A stretch of DNA of 34,122 bases from Candidatus Brevibacterium intestinavium (lineage in GTDB: Bacteria > Actinomycetota > Actinomycetes > Actinomycetales > Brevibacteriaceae). Below are positions 24,084-32,130 of this stretch, piece by piece. The notes beneath the pieces were generated by a model that searched no databases, was not told the DNA's origin, and saw nothing but the letters and a program-made list of their open reading frames with translations. How positions within the stretch are numbered: the stretch's first letter is position 1; the number at the start of each line of letters is the position of its first letter. Made by a program: the position numbers and the translations under genes. The stretch covers positions 1 to 34,122 of the forward strand of contig DWZN01000073.1 in assembly GCA_019117545.1 (NCBI GenBank), read 5' to 3'.

Positions 24084-24414
24084 GTGCTTCCTCCTTGCAT
24101 TCTTGGCTCTCCGCAAGAACGAGAGGCTTCACCCCCGTTTGCACGGTTCGGTGAACGTCGATCCGATTGGCTCGATTGCGCACAGGCCTCACCGCACACG
24201 GATATCTGATCCATCATTGTAGGTTTGTTCAGTAACTTCGGCAGAGATTCTTTCCCAGATATCCGGCGCGGCGCTCTTGACTAGGGGTCTGACCTGGGAC
24301 GATATACCACCGTGCGTTACTTGATTGTTATAATCGGCAGTTGGAACAGATAGATGTTCCGTTAATGGGTTTGCTACCGAATGAGATTTTTTGTTGCAGG
24401 AAGCGGCCTTGGGC
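24084..24414. other. AT-rich upstream region of the betaine uptake operon
   Basis: This 331-base gap is clearly poorer in GC than its surroundings, mainly from about 24200 to 24410. It contains TACAAT-like and TATAAC-like minus-strand hexamers that could be -10 boxes, an inverted repeat at 24343-24360 and a T-run at about 24388-24393. No convincing gene is seen. It must hold the promoter for proV and the 3' end of the alpha/beta hydrolase transcript. Confidence 0.55.
24343..24360. promoter_or_regulatory. Operator-like inverted repeat upstream of proV
   Basis: GGAACA-GATAGA-TGTTCC is a perfect 6-6-6 palindrome. It lies 10-16 bases upstream of a minus-strand TATAAC hexamer (24327-24332), where it would overlap the -35 region, so a repressor or activator site is plausible. 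A perfect plus-strand TATAAT (24329-24334) overlaps the same hexamer, but no rightward gene follows it. Confidence 0.4.
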
Positions 24415-25227
24415 TCAGGCGGGACTCGGCATCGCCGAGGACAGGAATCGGACGATGGCAGGGGTGACCACTTCGGCGAACTCCTCGAAGAAGCCATGGC
24501 GGCCCTCGGGCAAGATGAGCATCCGGGAGCCGGCGATGCGCTCGTGGAGGATGCGGGCATTGCCGACCGGATTCATCCGGTCCTCGTCGCCGTGGACGAT
24601 GAGCGTGGGGGCCTGGATCTCGGGCAGCCGGTCCCAGGCATCGTGGTTGGCGCTGATGCGCAGGTGAGCGGCTGACTCGGCGGCCGTCATCGTGCCATCG
24701 CCGAGCAGCTTGCTGTGCGTCGGCGACACCGTCCAGTTCGGAGTGTAGAAGAGATCGAACAGATAGCGCATGTGCTCGGCCCCGCGCAGGCGGGCCAGGG
24801 ACTGACCGACCTCGCGCGGACGTCTGATCGCATGCTTCCCGCCCGGGGACGTGCATCCGAGTACGAGCGCGCTGACCCGTTCGGGGAAGTCCAGGGCGAG
24901 CATCTGCGCGACGCGTCCGCCCATGGACGTGCCGTAGACGGCGGCCCGATCCACGCCGAGGCGGTCGAGCACCTCGGCGGCGTCGGCGGCGAAGCTCGCG
25001 GTCGACAGCTCGTCGAGCCCACCGCGGCTGCCGCCCGTGCCTCGGTAGTCGAAGGTGATGGTGCGCAGCGCCGGTTCGAAGTCCTCGCGCAGACCGTCCC
25101 ACCATTCGTGGGAGTTCGCCTGTCCCTGGAGCAGGAGGAGCGCGGGAGCATCGTCGGGACCGCTGACCTGGATCGTGAGCGGGAAGCCATCGCGTGTGCG
25201 GATCCTGTGAGCGTTCCTCGTCTCCAC
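24415..25227 (-). CDS. Alpha/beta hydrolase
   Basis: The 270-residue soluble protein has a classical hydrolase core: an oxyanion-side LLLQGQANSHEWW, FDYRGTGGS, nucleophile elbow YGTSMGGRVAQ (Ser about 110), acid in LIVHGDEDRMNPVGNA (about 217) and the histidine in PEGRHGFFEE (about 246). The substrate is not predictable; relatives include lactonases, esterases and 3-oxoadipate enol-lactonase-like proteins. GTG at 25227 has GGAGAG about 8 bases upstream; the frame stays open to 25287, but the extra residues are a basic run overlapping the aroD start. It is divergent from aroD, with 44 bases between the two starts. Confidence 0.9.
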   Translation of the reverse strand: METRNAHRIRTRDGFPLTIQVSGPDDAPALLLLQGQANSHEWWDGLREDFEPALRTITFDYRGTGGSRGGLDELSTASFAADAAEVLDRLGVDRAAVYGTSMGGRVAQMLALDFPERVSALVLGCTSPGGKHAIRRPREVGQSLARLRGAEHMRYLFDLFYTPNWTVSPTHSKLLGDGTMTAAESAAHLRISANHDAWDRLPEIQAPTLIVHGDEDRMNPVGNARILHERIAGSRMLILPEGRHGFFEEFAEVVTPAIVRFLSSAMPSPA

Positions 25228-25259
25228 CCGTGCTCTCCTGCCTGTTTTCGATCTGCGCC

Positions 25260-25271
25260 TACGCTTGTGGC
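25260..25271 (+). promoter_or_regulatory. -10 box for a leaderless aroD transcript
   Basis: TACGCT at 25260-25265 is followed by 6 bases and the ATG of aroD. There is no ribosome binding site in between. The fit to TANNNT is complete. Confidence 0.55.
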
Positions 25272-26081
25272 ATGAAGCCACTGCCATTTCTCAATCCTGC
25301 CGCAGGAACGCCCGCCGTGCGCAATCCTGCCCGACCGGCCGTGATCGTTCCGGCTCAGGCCGTCGACGCCGTTGAGCTCGCCGCCGAGTGCGCGGTGGCG
25401 GAAGCCACGGGTGTCGTCGATGTCATCGAATGGCGCGTCGATCCGCTGCTCGCCCGTTCGCTGGGCGCTGAGGGAGCCCCCGGTGCTGGGAATTCGCCCG
25501 CCGAGGCGGTTCTCGACCTGCTTCCGGCCGCCGCCGGGGCCGGCCTGCCGGTTCTGGTGACCGTCCGGACCGCGGTCGAAGGCGGGCTCGTCGATATCGG
25601 CGAGAGCGATTACGCGGAGGTGATGCGGGGCCTGATCGCCGGACTGACCGGGGGCCCGGTGCCCGTGGCCGTCGACGTCGAGATCGACCGAGCGGAGGCG
25701 CCGGGACTCATCGCCTCGGCACGGGAGGCCGGAATCGCGGTCATCGCCTCACACCACAGCTTCGAGTCCACGGACTCATATGAGTCGCTGCTCGCGACGT
25801 TCCGCGCCATGGGTGAGGCCGGTGCGGATGTGGCGAAGGTGGCGATGATGCCGCAGAGCCCGGCCGAGGTCGCGCGACTGCTGGCCGCGACTGACGAGGC
25901 CGATTCTTCGCTGAGTGTGTCCGTGCTCGGCATCTCGATGGGCCCCGCGGGGCGGGCCAGTCGGATCATGGGGGCGGATTTCGGCAGCTGCGCGACATTC
26001 GCGCAGGTCGGCCGGGCCTCGGCGCCGGGCCAGATCGACGCCGTCCGGCTGGCCGAGATCCTCGACCGCGTCTGCGACTGA
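25272..26081 (+). CDS. aroD: 3-dehydroquinate dehydratase, type I
   Basis: This 269-residue TIM-barrel enzyme converts 3-dehydroquinate to 3-dehydroshikimate through a Schiff base. The family residues are visible: E53-W-R55 in DVIEWRVDP, the arginine in LVTVRTAVEGG, the general acid/base histidine in ASHHSF (H162), the Schiff-base lysine in DVAKVAMMP (K189), and the loop SMGPAGRASRIMG. Most actinobacteria use a type II dehydratase (AroQ) for shikimate synthesis, so this type I enzyme may be an extra or catabolic (quinate) enzyme; no other shikimate or quinate gene is in the window. Start at ATG 25272 by the leaderless promoter and by family length. Confidence 0.93.
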   Translation: MKPLPFLNPAAGTPAVRNPARPAVIVPAQAVDAVELAAECAVAEATGVVDVIEWRVDPLLARSLGAEGAPGAGNSPAEAVLDLLPAAAGAGLPVLVTVRTAVEGGLVDIGESDYAEVMRGLIAGLTGGPVPVAVDVEIDRAEAPGLIASAREAGIAVIASHHSFESTDSYESLLATFRAMGEAGADVAKVAMMPQSPAEVARLLAATDEADSSLSVSVLGISMGPAGRASRIMGADFGSCATFAQVGRASAPGQIDAVRLAEILDRVCD

Positions 26082-26106
26082 CGGGCAGCGGCAGACGCGG
26101 TCGACG

Positions 26107-26124
26107 GCGGCCTCTCGTGGCCGC
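26107..26124. terminator. Hairpin between convergent aroD and DUF4235 genes
   Basis: GCGGCC (26107-26112) and GGCCGC (26119-26124) form a 6-bp GC stem with a 6-base loop in the 51-base gap between two convergent genes. It could serve both directions, but no T-run follows on either side. Confidence 0.35.
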
Positions 26125-26132
26125 TGAGTCGG

Positions 26133-26432
26133 TCAGTCGGAGATCTCTTCGGCCTGCTTGCGGAACTTCTTCGGCAGGGCCTCTTCGCCGAAGCTGTTGC
26201 GGACGGTGTTCGCGGCGATGCGCTGCACGACGAGCTGAGCCACGGCCACCCCGACGCCCGAGACGATCGTCCAGGCCAGGGCCTCGGACATCGAGACCTC
26301 GTCATCGACGGGGTTCGACGGCGCCGGCCGCTTCGTCGACTTCTCCCATGCGAAGGTCAGGGTCTTGCGAGCGACGAATGCGGCTGCGATGGGCGCTCCC
26401 ACGCCGATGATCTGCCAAGCGAGCTTTCCCAT
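26133..26432 (-). CDS. DUF4235 small membrane protein
   Basis: The 99-residue protein has two hydrophobic segments (about 7-25 and 50-72) separated by a charged, Pro-containing loop, ending in a Lys/Glu-rich tail (KKFRKQAEEISD). The pattern KLAWQIIGVGAPIAAAFVARK and later ALAWTIVSGVGVAVAQLVVQR with a final R-K-rich end fits the actinobacterial DUF4235 family, whose function is unknown. ATG at 26432 has AAAGGA about 8 bases upstream. It is convergent with aroD and divergent from the small membrane protein at 26725. Confidence 0.85.
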   Translation of the reverse strand: MGKLAWQIIGVGAPIAAAFVARKTLTFAWEKSTKRPAPSNPVDDEVSMSEALAWTIVSGVGVAVAQLVVQRIAANTVRNSFGEEALPKKFRKQAEEISD

Positions 26433-26724
26433 GCTCGTGTCCTTTCCTGTGAAGCGAGGTCCCTTGGCGACGCTGCGCCAGGGGAGACGTGTTCCGTCGC
26501 AGTCAACACTAACGCAGGACGCGGCGACGCAGGTCCAGCGGCACAGCGGTGGGCCGGGTCCGGCAGCGCAGCGGCGAGGCTGCCGGTCGAGACGGGCCCA
26601 TCTCATACTTTCGGGGGATGTGCTCGCGGGCGCGGCGGGATAGCGTGGTGTCACGCTTCGGTCGCAGTCGGACGCGGGCAGTCGGGCACGACCGGCCCCG
26701 AGGCGCATCAGAGAAAGGCCCGTC

Positions 26725-26925
26725 ATGGGAAAGAAGTGGAAGACGAGGATCGTCGTCGGGCTGTTCGTCTGCGGTGGGCTCGGATTCGTCCTGGCGCTGC
26801 TGCCGGGACTCTCGAGCATCTTCTGGCTGCTGTGGCTGACCGGCTGCGCGGCCTGCATCCTCGGCCTCGTGCTCGCCGTCACGCTCCCGGCATCGCCGAC
26901 CTCCGAGGCCCTGCCCCGTCGCTGA
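26725..26925 (+). CDS. Small two-helix membrane protein
   Basis: The 66-residue protein has a basic start (MGKKWKTR), two hydrophobic helices (about 9-28 and 33-54) and a short hydrophilic end. AGAAAGG lies 7 bases upstream of the ATG, which supports translation. I do not recognise the family. The 292-base gap to its left is GC-rich and should hold promoters for this gene and for the divergent DUF4235 gene; I see only a weak TAGCGT hexamer near 26640. Confidence 0.65.
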   Translation: MGKKWKTRIVVGLFVCGGLGFVLALLPGLSSIFWLLWLTGCAACILGLVLAVTLPASPTSEALPRR

Positions 26926-26991
26926 GCCGCCCGGGTCGCGACAGAGCCGCCCGCCTCGAGGGCGCGCCGCCCCTGCGGTTCGCCGCGAACG

Positions 26992-27879
26992 TCAGCCTGC
27001 TCGGATGATCGTCTGGAACCTCTCGGTGAGCACCTCGTCGACGGCGATCGCGTTGCCGTCGAGCTCGCGCAGCGCCACGGCCGTGCGCATCGATGACACG
27101 TACCATGCGCCGTCGGCGGTCTTGACGTCCTCGAGGCTGAGATCGGCGTATTCCGCCCGCAGTCCGAGTTCATCGGCGTGGTCGAAGATCAGCCGCTGCG
27201 TCGTGCCCGAGAGCAGGCCTGCGTCGGGATCGGGAGTGAGCAGGCGGTCGCCTCGGCGAATGATGAGATTCGAGGTCGGCCCCTCGAGGACGATGCCGTC
27301 GTGGGAGACGAACAGGGCCTCATCGGCATCGTGGGCTCCGGCATAGCGACCGGCGGCCTGATTGACCGCATAGGACAGCGTCTTGGCGCCGAGGAGCAGC
27401 CAGGGAGCCTTGCTTCCGATATAGGCGTCATAGCCGCGGTCGAGGCTGACAGCGGTGATGCCTCGTGTGCGGATGGTGAGGATGTGCTCGTCCACGGGCA
27501 CGGGGAACGCCCAGCCGCGGGGGCGGGTCTCGCCGTCGTCGTTCTGGCTCCCGCGTGACATCGCATAGCGGATCCCGAACTCGGTGATCGACGGATCGGC
27601 CGCGGTCACCTCGGCGATCACCGCGGCGATCACCCGATCCCACAGCTGTGGGTCGGGTTCGGGCAGATCCAGCGCCGAGGCGGAGTCGCAGAACCGTCGG
27701 AAGTGACGGTCGCGTGAGACGATGGTGGGTTCGTCCCCATGCAGGCTGACCAGCACGGTTTCGAAGATTCCGTCTCCGCGATGGGCCGAGAGATCGGTGA
27801 CCGGCAGCTGAGCGGCGGTCAGTTCGGTGAGTTCGTACGTCGACGCGGTGGGGTCGACGAGGATGAGCGTGTCGGTCAT
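26992..27879 (-). CDS. pabC: Class IV PLP enzyme, aminodeoxychorismate lyase-like
   Basis: The 295-residue protein belongs to the branched-chain aminotransferase / 4-amino-4-deoxychorismate lyase / D-amino acid transaminase fold. It shows RGDGIFET (34-41), the PLP lysine in LLLGAKTLSYAVNQAAGR (K166), the glutamate in VLEGPTSNLII (E199) and the phosphate-binding SGTTQR. The RGDGIFET start and size favour aminodeoxychorismate lyase, which releases pyruvate to form 4-aminobenzoate for folate, but a transaminase role is not excluded. ATG at 27879 overlaps the stop of the upstream VIT1 gene by 4 bases (ATGA), so expression is coupled to a metal transporter, an odd pairing. No pabA or pabB is nearby. 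Confidence 0.88.
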   Translation of the reverse strand: MTDTLILVDPTASTYELTELTAAQLPVTDLSAHRGDGIFETVLVSLHGDEPTIVSRDRHFRRFCDSASALDLPEPDPQLWDRVIAAVIAEVTAADPSITEFGIRYAMSRGSQNDDGETRPRGWAFPVPVDEHILTIRTRGITAVSLDRGYDAYIGSKAPWLLLGAKTLSYAVNQAAGRYAGAHDADEALFVSHDGIVLEGPTSNLIIRRGDRLLTPDPDAGLLSGTTQRLIFDHADELGLRAEYADLSLEDVKTADGAWYVSSMRTAVALRELDGNAIAVDEVLTERFQTIIRAG

Positions 27880-28979
27880 GCAGTGCCTCCGAAGAGCAGT
27901 CCCAATGCGTAGGTCACGGCCGCGGCCCCGAAGCCGATGCCGAGCTGGCGCAGCGCGCGCGGTCCCGGCGACTTGCCCGAGAGCAGTCCGACGATGCCGC
28001 CGGTGATCAGCAGGGCGATGCCCACCAGTCCGGCGGAGAGGAAGACCGCGGCCAGTCCGGACATGCCGAAGATGTAGGGCAGGATCGGGATGAGCGCGCC
28101 GGAGGAGAAGAAGCAGAAGCTCGACACGGAGGCGCCGAGGCCGGTGCCGAGCTCATCGCGGTCGACCCCGGGATCGAGGGCCGGCAGCCTCGGTGCCTTC
28201 CGGTTCTTCGCCGCGGCGATCGTCCGGTTCGCGCGGGCCTCGGCGTCGCGGGGTTCCATCCCCCGGGCGCGGAAGACGAGGGCGAGCTCATTGGCGTCGA
28301 TGTTGAGATCGGCCAGGGCGTGCCGGGACTCGGGGTCCGGGGTCGAGGCCTCGAGCAGTTCGCGCTGCGATCGCACGGAGATGTACTCCCCGGCGCCCAT
28401 CGACAGGGCGCCGGCGAGCAGCCCGGACACGCCGGTCAGCAGGATGACCGAGTTCGACACCCCCGCCGCACCGACGCCGAAGACGAGTGCGAGGTTGGAG
28501 ACCAGGCCGTCATTGGCGCCGAAGACGGCGGCGCGGAAGTTGCCCGACAGCCGGGCGCGGGACCGGGCGGCCAGGGCCCGGACCACCTCGGCGTGGATGC
28601 GTTCGTCGGCGGCCATCTCGGCCGAGGCCGCCTCGTCGTCCTCGTAGGGCGAGCTCGTCTCGGACTGCTGTGCCAGCGCGAGGACGAAGACGGAGCCGAA
28701 CATGCGACCGAGGAAGGCCAGGCAGCGGGTGACGAGGTCTGCGGAGCGGCGCTTGTCAGCGTGTTCGCCCAGAAGTGAGATCCAGTGCTCCTGATGGCGT
28801 GACTCGGCGGTGGCCAGTGCCAAGAGGATCTCCCTGTCCTCTCCCGAGCGGCGCTCGGCGAGATCGCGATACACCCGCTCCTCGAGCCGTTCATTGGCGA
28901 GGTAGCGCTGCCAGCGGCGAATGGTTCGTCTGTCGGGCGAGGCGGGCTGGGCCCCTCCGACGGATTCGTTGGTCGTCAC
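27876..28979 (-). CDS. VIT1/CCC1-family transporter with ferritin-like N-terminal domain
   Basis: The 367-residue protein has a soluble N-terminal helical domain (about 20-150) with spaced Glu/His in the rubrerythrin style (YLANERLEERVYRDLAE, ATAESRHQEHW, ADERIHAEVVRAL), which could bind iron. The membrane part follows: FGANDGLVSNLALVFGVGAA and GALSMGAGEYISVRSQRELL are the VIT1 signatures, and about five helices are expected. Relatives export Fe2+ or Mn2+ from the cytosol and lower metal stress. I chose GTG at 28979 because TAGACT stands 7 bases upstream with no ribosome binding site, a leaderless arrangement; an ATG 12 codons earlier is possible. pabC overlaps at the end. Confidence 0.9.
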   Translation of the reverse strand: MTTNESVGGAQPASPDRRTIRRWQRYLANERLEERVYRDLAERRSGEDREILLALATAESRHQEHWISLLGEHADKRRSADLVTRCLAFLGRMFGSVFVLALAQQSETSSPYEDDEAASAEMAADERIHAEVVRALAARSRARLSGNFRAAVFGANDGLVSNLALVFGVGAAGVSNSVILLTGVSGLLAGALSMGAGEYISVRSQRELLEASTPDPESRHALADLNIDANELALVFRARGMEPRDAEARANRTIAAAKNRKAPRLPALDPGVDRDELGTGLGASVSSFCFFSSGALIPILPYIFGMSGLAAVFLSAGLVGIALLITGGIVGLLSGKSPGPRALRQLGIGFGAAAVTYALGLLFGGTA

Positions 28980-29325
28980 TGGTCCAAGTCTAATCGGCCC
29001 GGGTGACTTCGGCATCAGGGTGCCGGTCGGGGCGGGTCGGTTCCGCAGGTGCGAAACCATTCGGTGACCGGTTGTTATCAATTCGTGATATTAAACCTCT
29101 CGGATGTGGGTTAGATTAAAGCCCAATGTGAGTTGTGTCACCGTTTCGTTATAGAGGAATCGATTCGTTACCAATGACGAGTCGTGGCGGAACGTCAGAA
29201 TCGAGCTTCCCCACAGCGCAGTCGACAGGGCCGACGCCGGTGTGAAAGGCCACACCGCGGCGGTCGGTTCCGGCGCGTGCCTTCCATGTGATTCTGCGGC
29301 ACGAACGAGGAGCGAAAGGAACTCC
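28980..29325. other. Divergent promoter region between VIT1-family and M28 peptidase genes
   Basis: This 346-base gap is AT-rich from about 29070 to 29170, with several hexamers such as TAGATT, TATTAA and TATAGA that could be -10 boxes for the rightward peptidase gene. Its left end carries the leaderless promoter of the VIT1-family gene. The leader of the peptidase mRNA would be about 150-200 bases long. I see no RNA motif I can name. Confidence 0.5.
28987..28992 (-). promoter_or_regulatory. -10 box for a leaderless VIT1-family transcript
   Basis: TAGACT on the minus strand is 7 bases before the GTG at 28979. No Shine-Dalgarno sequence lies between them, which decides the start choice. Confidence 0.45.
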
Positions 29326-31335
29326 ATGAAGTTGCGCACGAAGGCCTGGCTGGCGGCCACCGCCGCGGCCGGCATGGTCCTGGGCGGGGTGAACCCGGCC
29401 GCGGCGGCGGGAACCGCCGGACCGACCGAACACACTGATATGGGCGTCACCGGCGGTGCCGTGATGGAGCATCTGCAGAAGATCTCCGATATCTCCACCT
29501 CCCATGCCGACGAGGGCTTCAGGTCCTTGGGCACTCCCGGCTACGAAGAGGCCGTGGAGTACGTCGAGTCGACCCTCGAGGCCACCGGCGCCTTCGACGT
29601 CGAGCGGCAGGCCTTCGAGGTCGAACAGCAGACGTTCGACACCGTCGAGGTCAGCGTCGACGGCCAGGAGCTCGAGGTCACTCCGGCCAGCCTGACGGAG
29701 GGCACCACCGAGCCGCTGACCGATCTGCCCGTGGTGCTGCCGGTCGATGACGACTACGGCGATCTGGCCGGCGGGCAGCTCGGCTGCGAGGCCGCGGACT
29801 ACGACGAGTCCGCCGAGGGCGCGCTCGTGCTCGCCGTCCGCGGGACCTGCTCCTTCGGTGAGAAGACCCAGGCCGCCACCGATGCCGGGGCCGCCGGAGT
29901 CATCATCTACAACAATGACACCGACAATCCCGACGAGGAGCTCAACGCCACCCTCGGCGAGCGGATCGAGAACGGCGCCCCGACTGTGACCGCCACCTAC
30001 AACGTCGGCAACGACCTGCTCACCGAGGTCGAAGAGGCGGCCGAGGGTGAGGTCCCGACGGCCGACTTCACCCTGGAGACCGAGTTCGTCACCTCGACGA
30101 CCTGGAACGTCATCGCCGAGACCAAGGCCGGCGACCATGACAATGTGCAGATGTTCGGCGCCCATCTCGACGGTGTGGCAGAAGGGCCCGGGGTCAATGA
30201 CAACGGTTCCGGCTCGGCGGCCCTCCTGGCCTCGGCCGAGGCCCTGGCCGAACAGCCGACCGAGGTCGACGATGCCATCCGCTTCGGCTGGTGGGGTGCT
30301 GAAGAGGTCGGTCTCGTGGGCTCGACGGAATACGTCGAAGGCCTCAGCGAGGCCGAGCTGGGCAAGATCAAGGCCTATATGAACTTCGACATGATCGGTT
30401 CGGACAACTTCATCGTCGGCACGCTCGACTCCGATGGGTCCGACGTTCCGATCCCCGATGACGTCAACGTCCCCGAGGGCTCGGCCGAGCTCGAGAAGGT
30501 CTTCACCGACTACTTCGCCGACATCGACCAGCCGAACGTCGGCACGGACTTCTCCGGACGCTCGGATTACCAGGCGTTCATCGACAACGGCGTTCCCGCC
30601 AGCGGCCTGTTCTCCGGTGCCGACGGCACGAAGACCGCCGAGGAGGCCGAGATGTTCGGCGGCACGGTCGGTGAGAAGCACGATACGAACTACCACCAGC
30701 CGACCGACACGATCGACAACGTCAGTCAGGAGTCCCTCGACATCTTCGCTCCGGCGATCGGGTTCGCCGTCCACACACTGGCCTACGAACTCGTCGATGA
30801 GCCGACGGACCCGCCGACCGAACCGACGACTCCTCCCACGGACCCCACCGATCCGCCCACGGAGACGCCGACAGAAACTCCTGACGAACGAGCACTGAGC
30901 ATCGATCCGAAGACGATCGAAGCTCCGGACTTCGTCGGTGACAAGGGCGTTGAGGTCACAGCCACCGGCTGCACCGCCGACACCACGGCGACGATGACCG
31001 TCGACCCGCAGAACGGGAAGATCGAGAAGTTCGAGCAGACCGCTGAGGTCGGCGAGGACTCCACGGCCCGATTCGGAGTCCGCGGCCTCGATGACTCGAA
31101 GGTCGAGTCCTATATCGGCGCTTACGAGGTCGCCGTCGACTGCGAGGGCGGAGATCCGCTGACCGGATCCTTCGAGGTCGTCGCCGCCGACGAAGGCCCC
31201 GGGGCCGGTGACGGCGGAGGCGGAGACCTGCCGCGCACCGGCAACGAGGCGCTGCCTCTCGTCCTCTCGGCCGGAGCGCTCATCGTGCTCGGTGTCGTGA
31301 TGACCCTGGGCTCGCGCCGCCGGCAGAAGAGCTGA
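29326..31335 (+). CDS. Cell-wall-anchored M28 family aminopeptidase with PA and Ig-like domains
   Basis: The 669-residue protein begins with a signal peptide cleaved near VNPAAAA (about residue 28). A PA domain is inserted (about 160-205, GTCSFGEKTQAATDAGAAGV). The M28 zinc site is complete: GAHLDGVAEGPG (His about 280), GVNDNGSG (Asp about 293), WWGAEEVGLVG (Glu about 325-326), MNFDMIGS (Asp about 355) and YHQPTDTID (His about 456). A Pro/Thr/Glu linker leads to an Ig-like domain (about 522-625) and the sortase signal LPRTG, a hydrophobic helix and RRRQKS. It is therefore an extracellular zinc aminopeptidase covalently bound to peptidoglycan. ATG at 29326 has GAAAGGA 6 bases upstream; it gives the proper signal peptide, unlike longer in-frame starts. 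Confidence 0.95.
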   Translation: MKLRTKAWLAATAAAGMVLGGVNPAAAAGTAGPTEHTDMGVTGGAVMEHLQKISDISTSHADEGFRSLGTPGYEEAVEYVESTLEATGAFDVERQAFEVEQQTFDTVEVSVDGQELEVTPASLTEGTTEPLTDLPVVLPVDDDYGDLAGGQLGCEAADYDESAEGALVLAVRGTCSFGEKTQAATDAGAAGVIIYNNDTDNPDEELNATLGERIENGAPTVTATYNVGNDLLTEVEEAAEGEVPTADFTLETEFVTSTTWNVIAETKAGDHDNVQMFGAHLDGVAEGPGVNDNGSGSAALLASAEALAEQPTEVDDAIRFGWWGAEEVGLVGSTEYVEGLSEAELGKIKAYMNFDMIGSDNFIVGTLDSDGSDVPIPDDVNVPEGSAELEKVFTDYFADIDQPNVGTDFSGRSDYQAFIDNGVPASGLFSGADGTKTAEEAEMFGGTVGEKHDTNYHQPTDTIDNVSQESLDIFAPAIGFAVHTLAYELVDEPTDPPTEPTTPPTDPTDPPTETPTETPDERALSIDPKTIEAPDFVGDKGVEVTATGCTADTTATMTVDPQNGKIEKFEQTAEVGEDSTARFGVRGLDDSKVESYIGAYEVAVDCEGGDPLTGSFEVVAADEGPGAGDGGGGDLPRTGNEALPLVLSAGALIVLGVVMTLGSRRRQKS

Positions 31336-31385
31336 GCCGAACGGCCGACGGGCACGACCCGTCGAGCCTGAGGCGCCGTGATCCG

Positions 31386-31421
31386 CGCGGGCCGGTGAAC
31401 AACGACGTTCACCGGCCCGCG
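31386..31421 (+). terminator. Strong hairpin after the M28 peptidase gene
   Basis: GCGGGCCGGTGAAC (31387-31400) and GTTCACCGGCCCGC (31407-31420) form a perfect 14-bp stem with loop AACGAC; one more C-G pair extends it at both ends (31386, 31421). There is no T-run after it, so it is probably a stem-only terminator or 3' mRNA stabiliser. Confidence 0.7.
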
Positions 31422-31486
31422 TCGCTCTGCGCACCTCTCGCCGGCCCTCAGGGGCCGTTCACCTTGTCCGGGCACAATGGTCTTCC

Positions 31487-31948
31487 GTGACTCCCAAAAG
31501 CTTCTTCAAGTTCTTCGCCATCGCCGAGACCGTCACCTGGTCGCTGCTCATCCTCGGCATGATCCTCAAATACGTCACCCACACCACCGAGGTGGGCGTG
31601 CGCATCGGCGGAGGCATCCACGGCTTCGTCTTCATCTGCTTCGTCATCGCCGTCATCGGCGTCGGGACCTCGCAGCAGTGGAGCAAGCGCCGCATCGCCA
31701 TCGGACTGGGGTCGGCGATCATCCCGTATGCCACGATTCCCTTCGAACGCTCCGTGGAGAAGACCGGGTCCCTCGAGGGCGACTGGGGTCTGGGCCGGGA
31801 CGGACGCACGCCTCAGGGCTGGTTCGAAGAGCTCACCGCCTGGTGCATCCGCTCGCCCTGGTCGGCCATCGGTCTGGGGCTCATCTTCGTCATCCTCGTC
31901 TTCTCGGGCCTGCTGCTGGCCGGCCCTCCCGGCGAATGGGGCAAGTGA
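31487..31948 (+). CDS. DUF3817 integral membrane protein
   Basis: The 153-residue protein shows the DUF3817 pattern: an N-terminal FFKFFAIAETVTWSLLILGM helix, the loop EVGVRIGGGIHGFVFICFV with conserved Gly/His, a charged loop QQWSKRRIAIGLGSAIIPYATIPFE, and here a further hydrophilic segment plus a last helix (LGLIFVILVFSGLLLAG). The function of the family is unknown. The GTG at 31487 fits the family start; CACAAT lies 8 bases upstream and no ribosome binding site is obvious, so translation may be leaderless. The gene stands alone between the peptidase and the flotillin-like gene. Confidence 0.88.
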   Translation: MTPKSFFKFFAIAETVTWSLLILGMILKYVTHTTEVGVRIGGGIHGFVFICFVIAVIGVGTSQQWSKRRIAIGLGSAIIPYATIPFERSVEKTGSLEGDWGLGRDGRTPQGWFEELTAWCIRSPWSAIGLGLIFVILVFSGLLLAGPPGEWGK

Positions 31949-32130
31949 GCCGCGGGCCCGCCTCGGCGCGGGGAGGGTGAGCCGGCACCGGGCTCGCCCT
32001 GATCACGGTCGGCAGCCTCGGCGAGGGTGATCTCTATGCGGGGTCGGTGTGCTCGCATAGGATGAGCACGACAGGGTCGGTGCCGCGCACCGACTCACGT
32101 GCACCAGCTCAAACGATGAAAGGCCCACTG

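Noticed and set aside
24329..24334. Perfect plus-strand TATAAT as a rightward promoter
   Set aside because: No -35 box at 16-18 bases and no rightward gene for about 900 bases; the hexamer overlaps a minus-strand one that has a gene to serve.
28955..28995. A third, degenerate copy of the palindrome arm (CAGTGACGACCAACG) at the VIT1-family start
   Set aside because: Only a short, imperfect match with no second arm; better explained as promoter and first codons of that gene.
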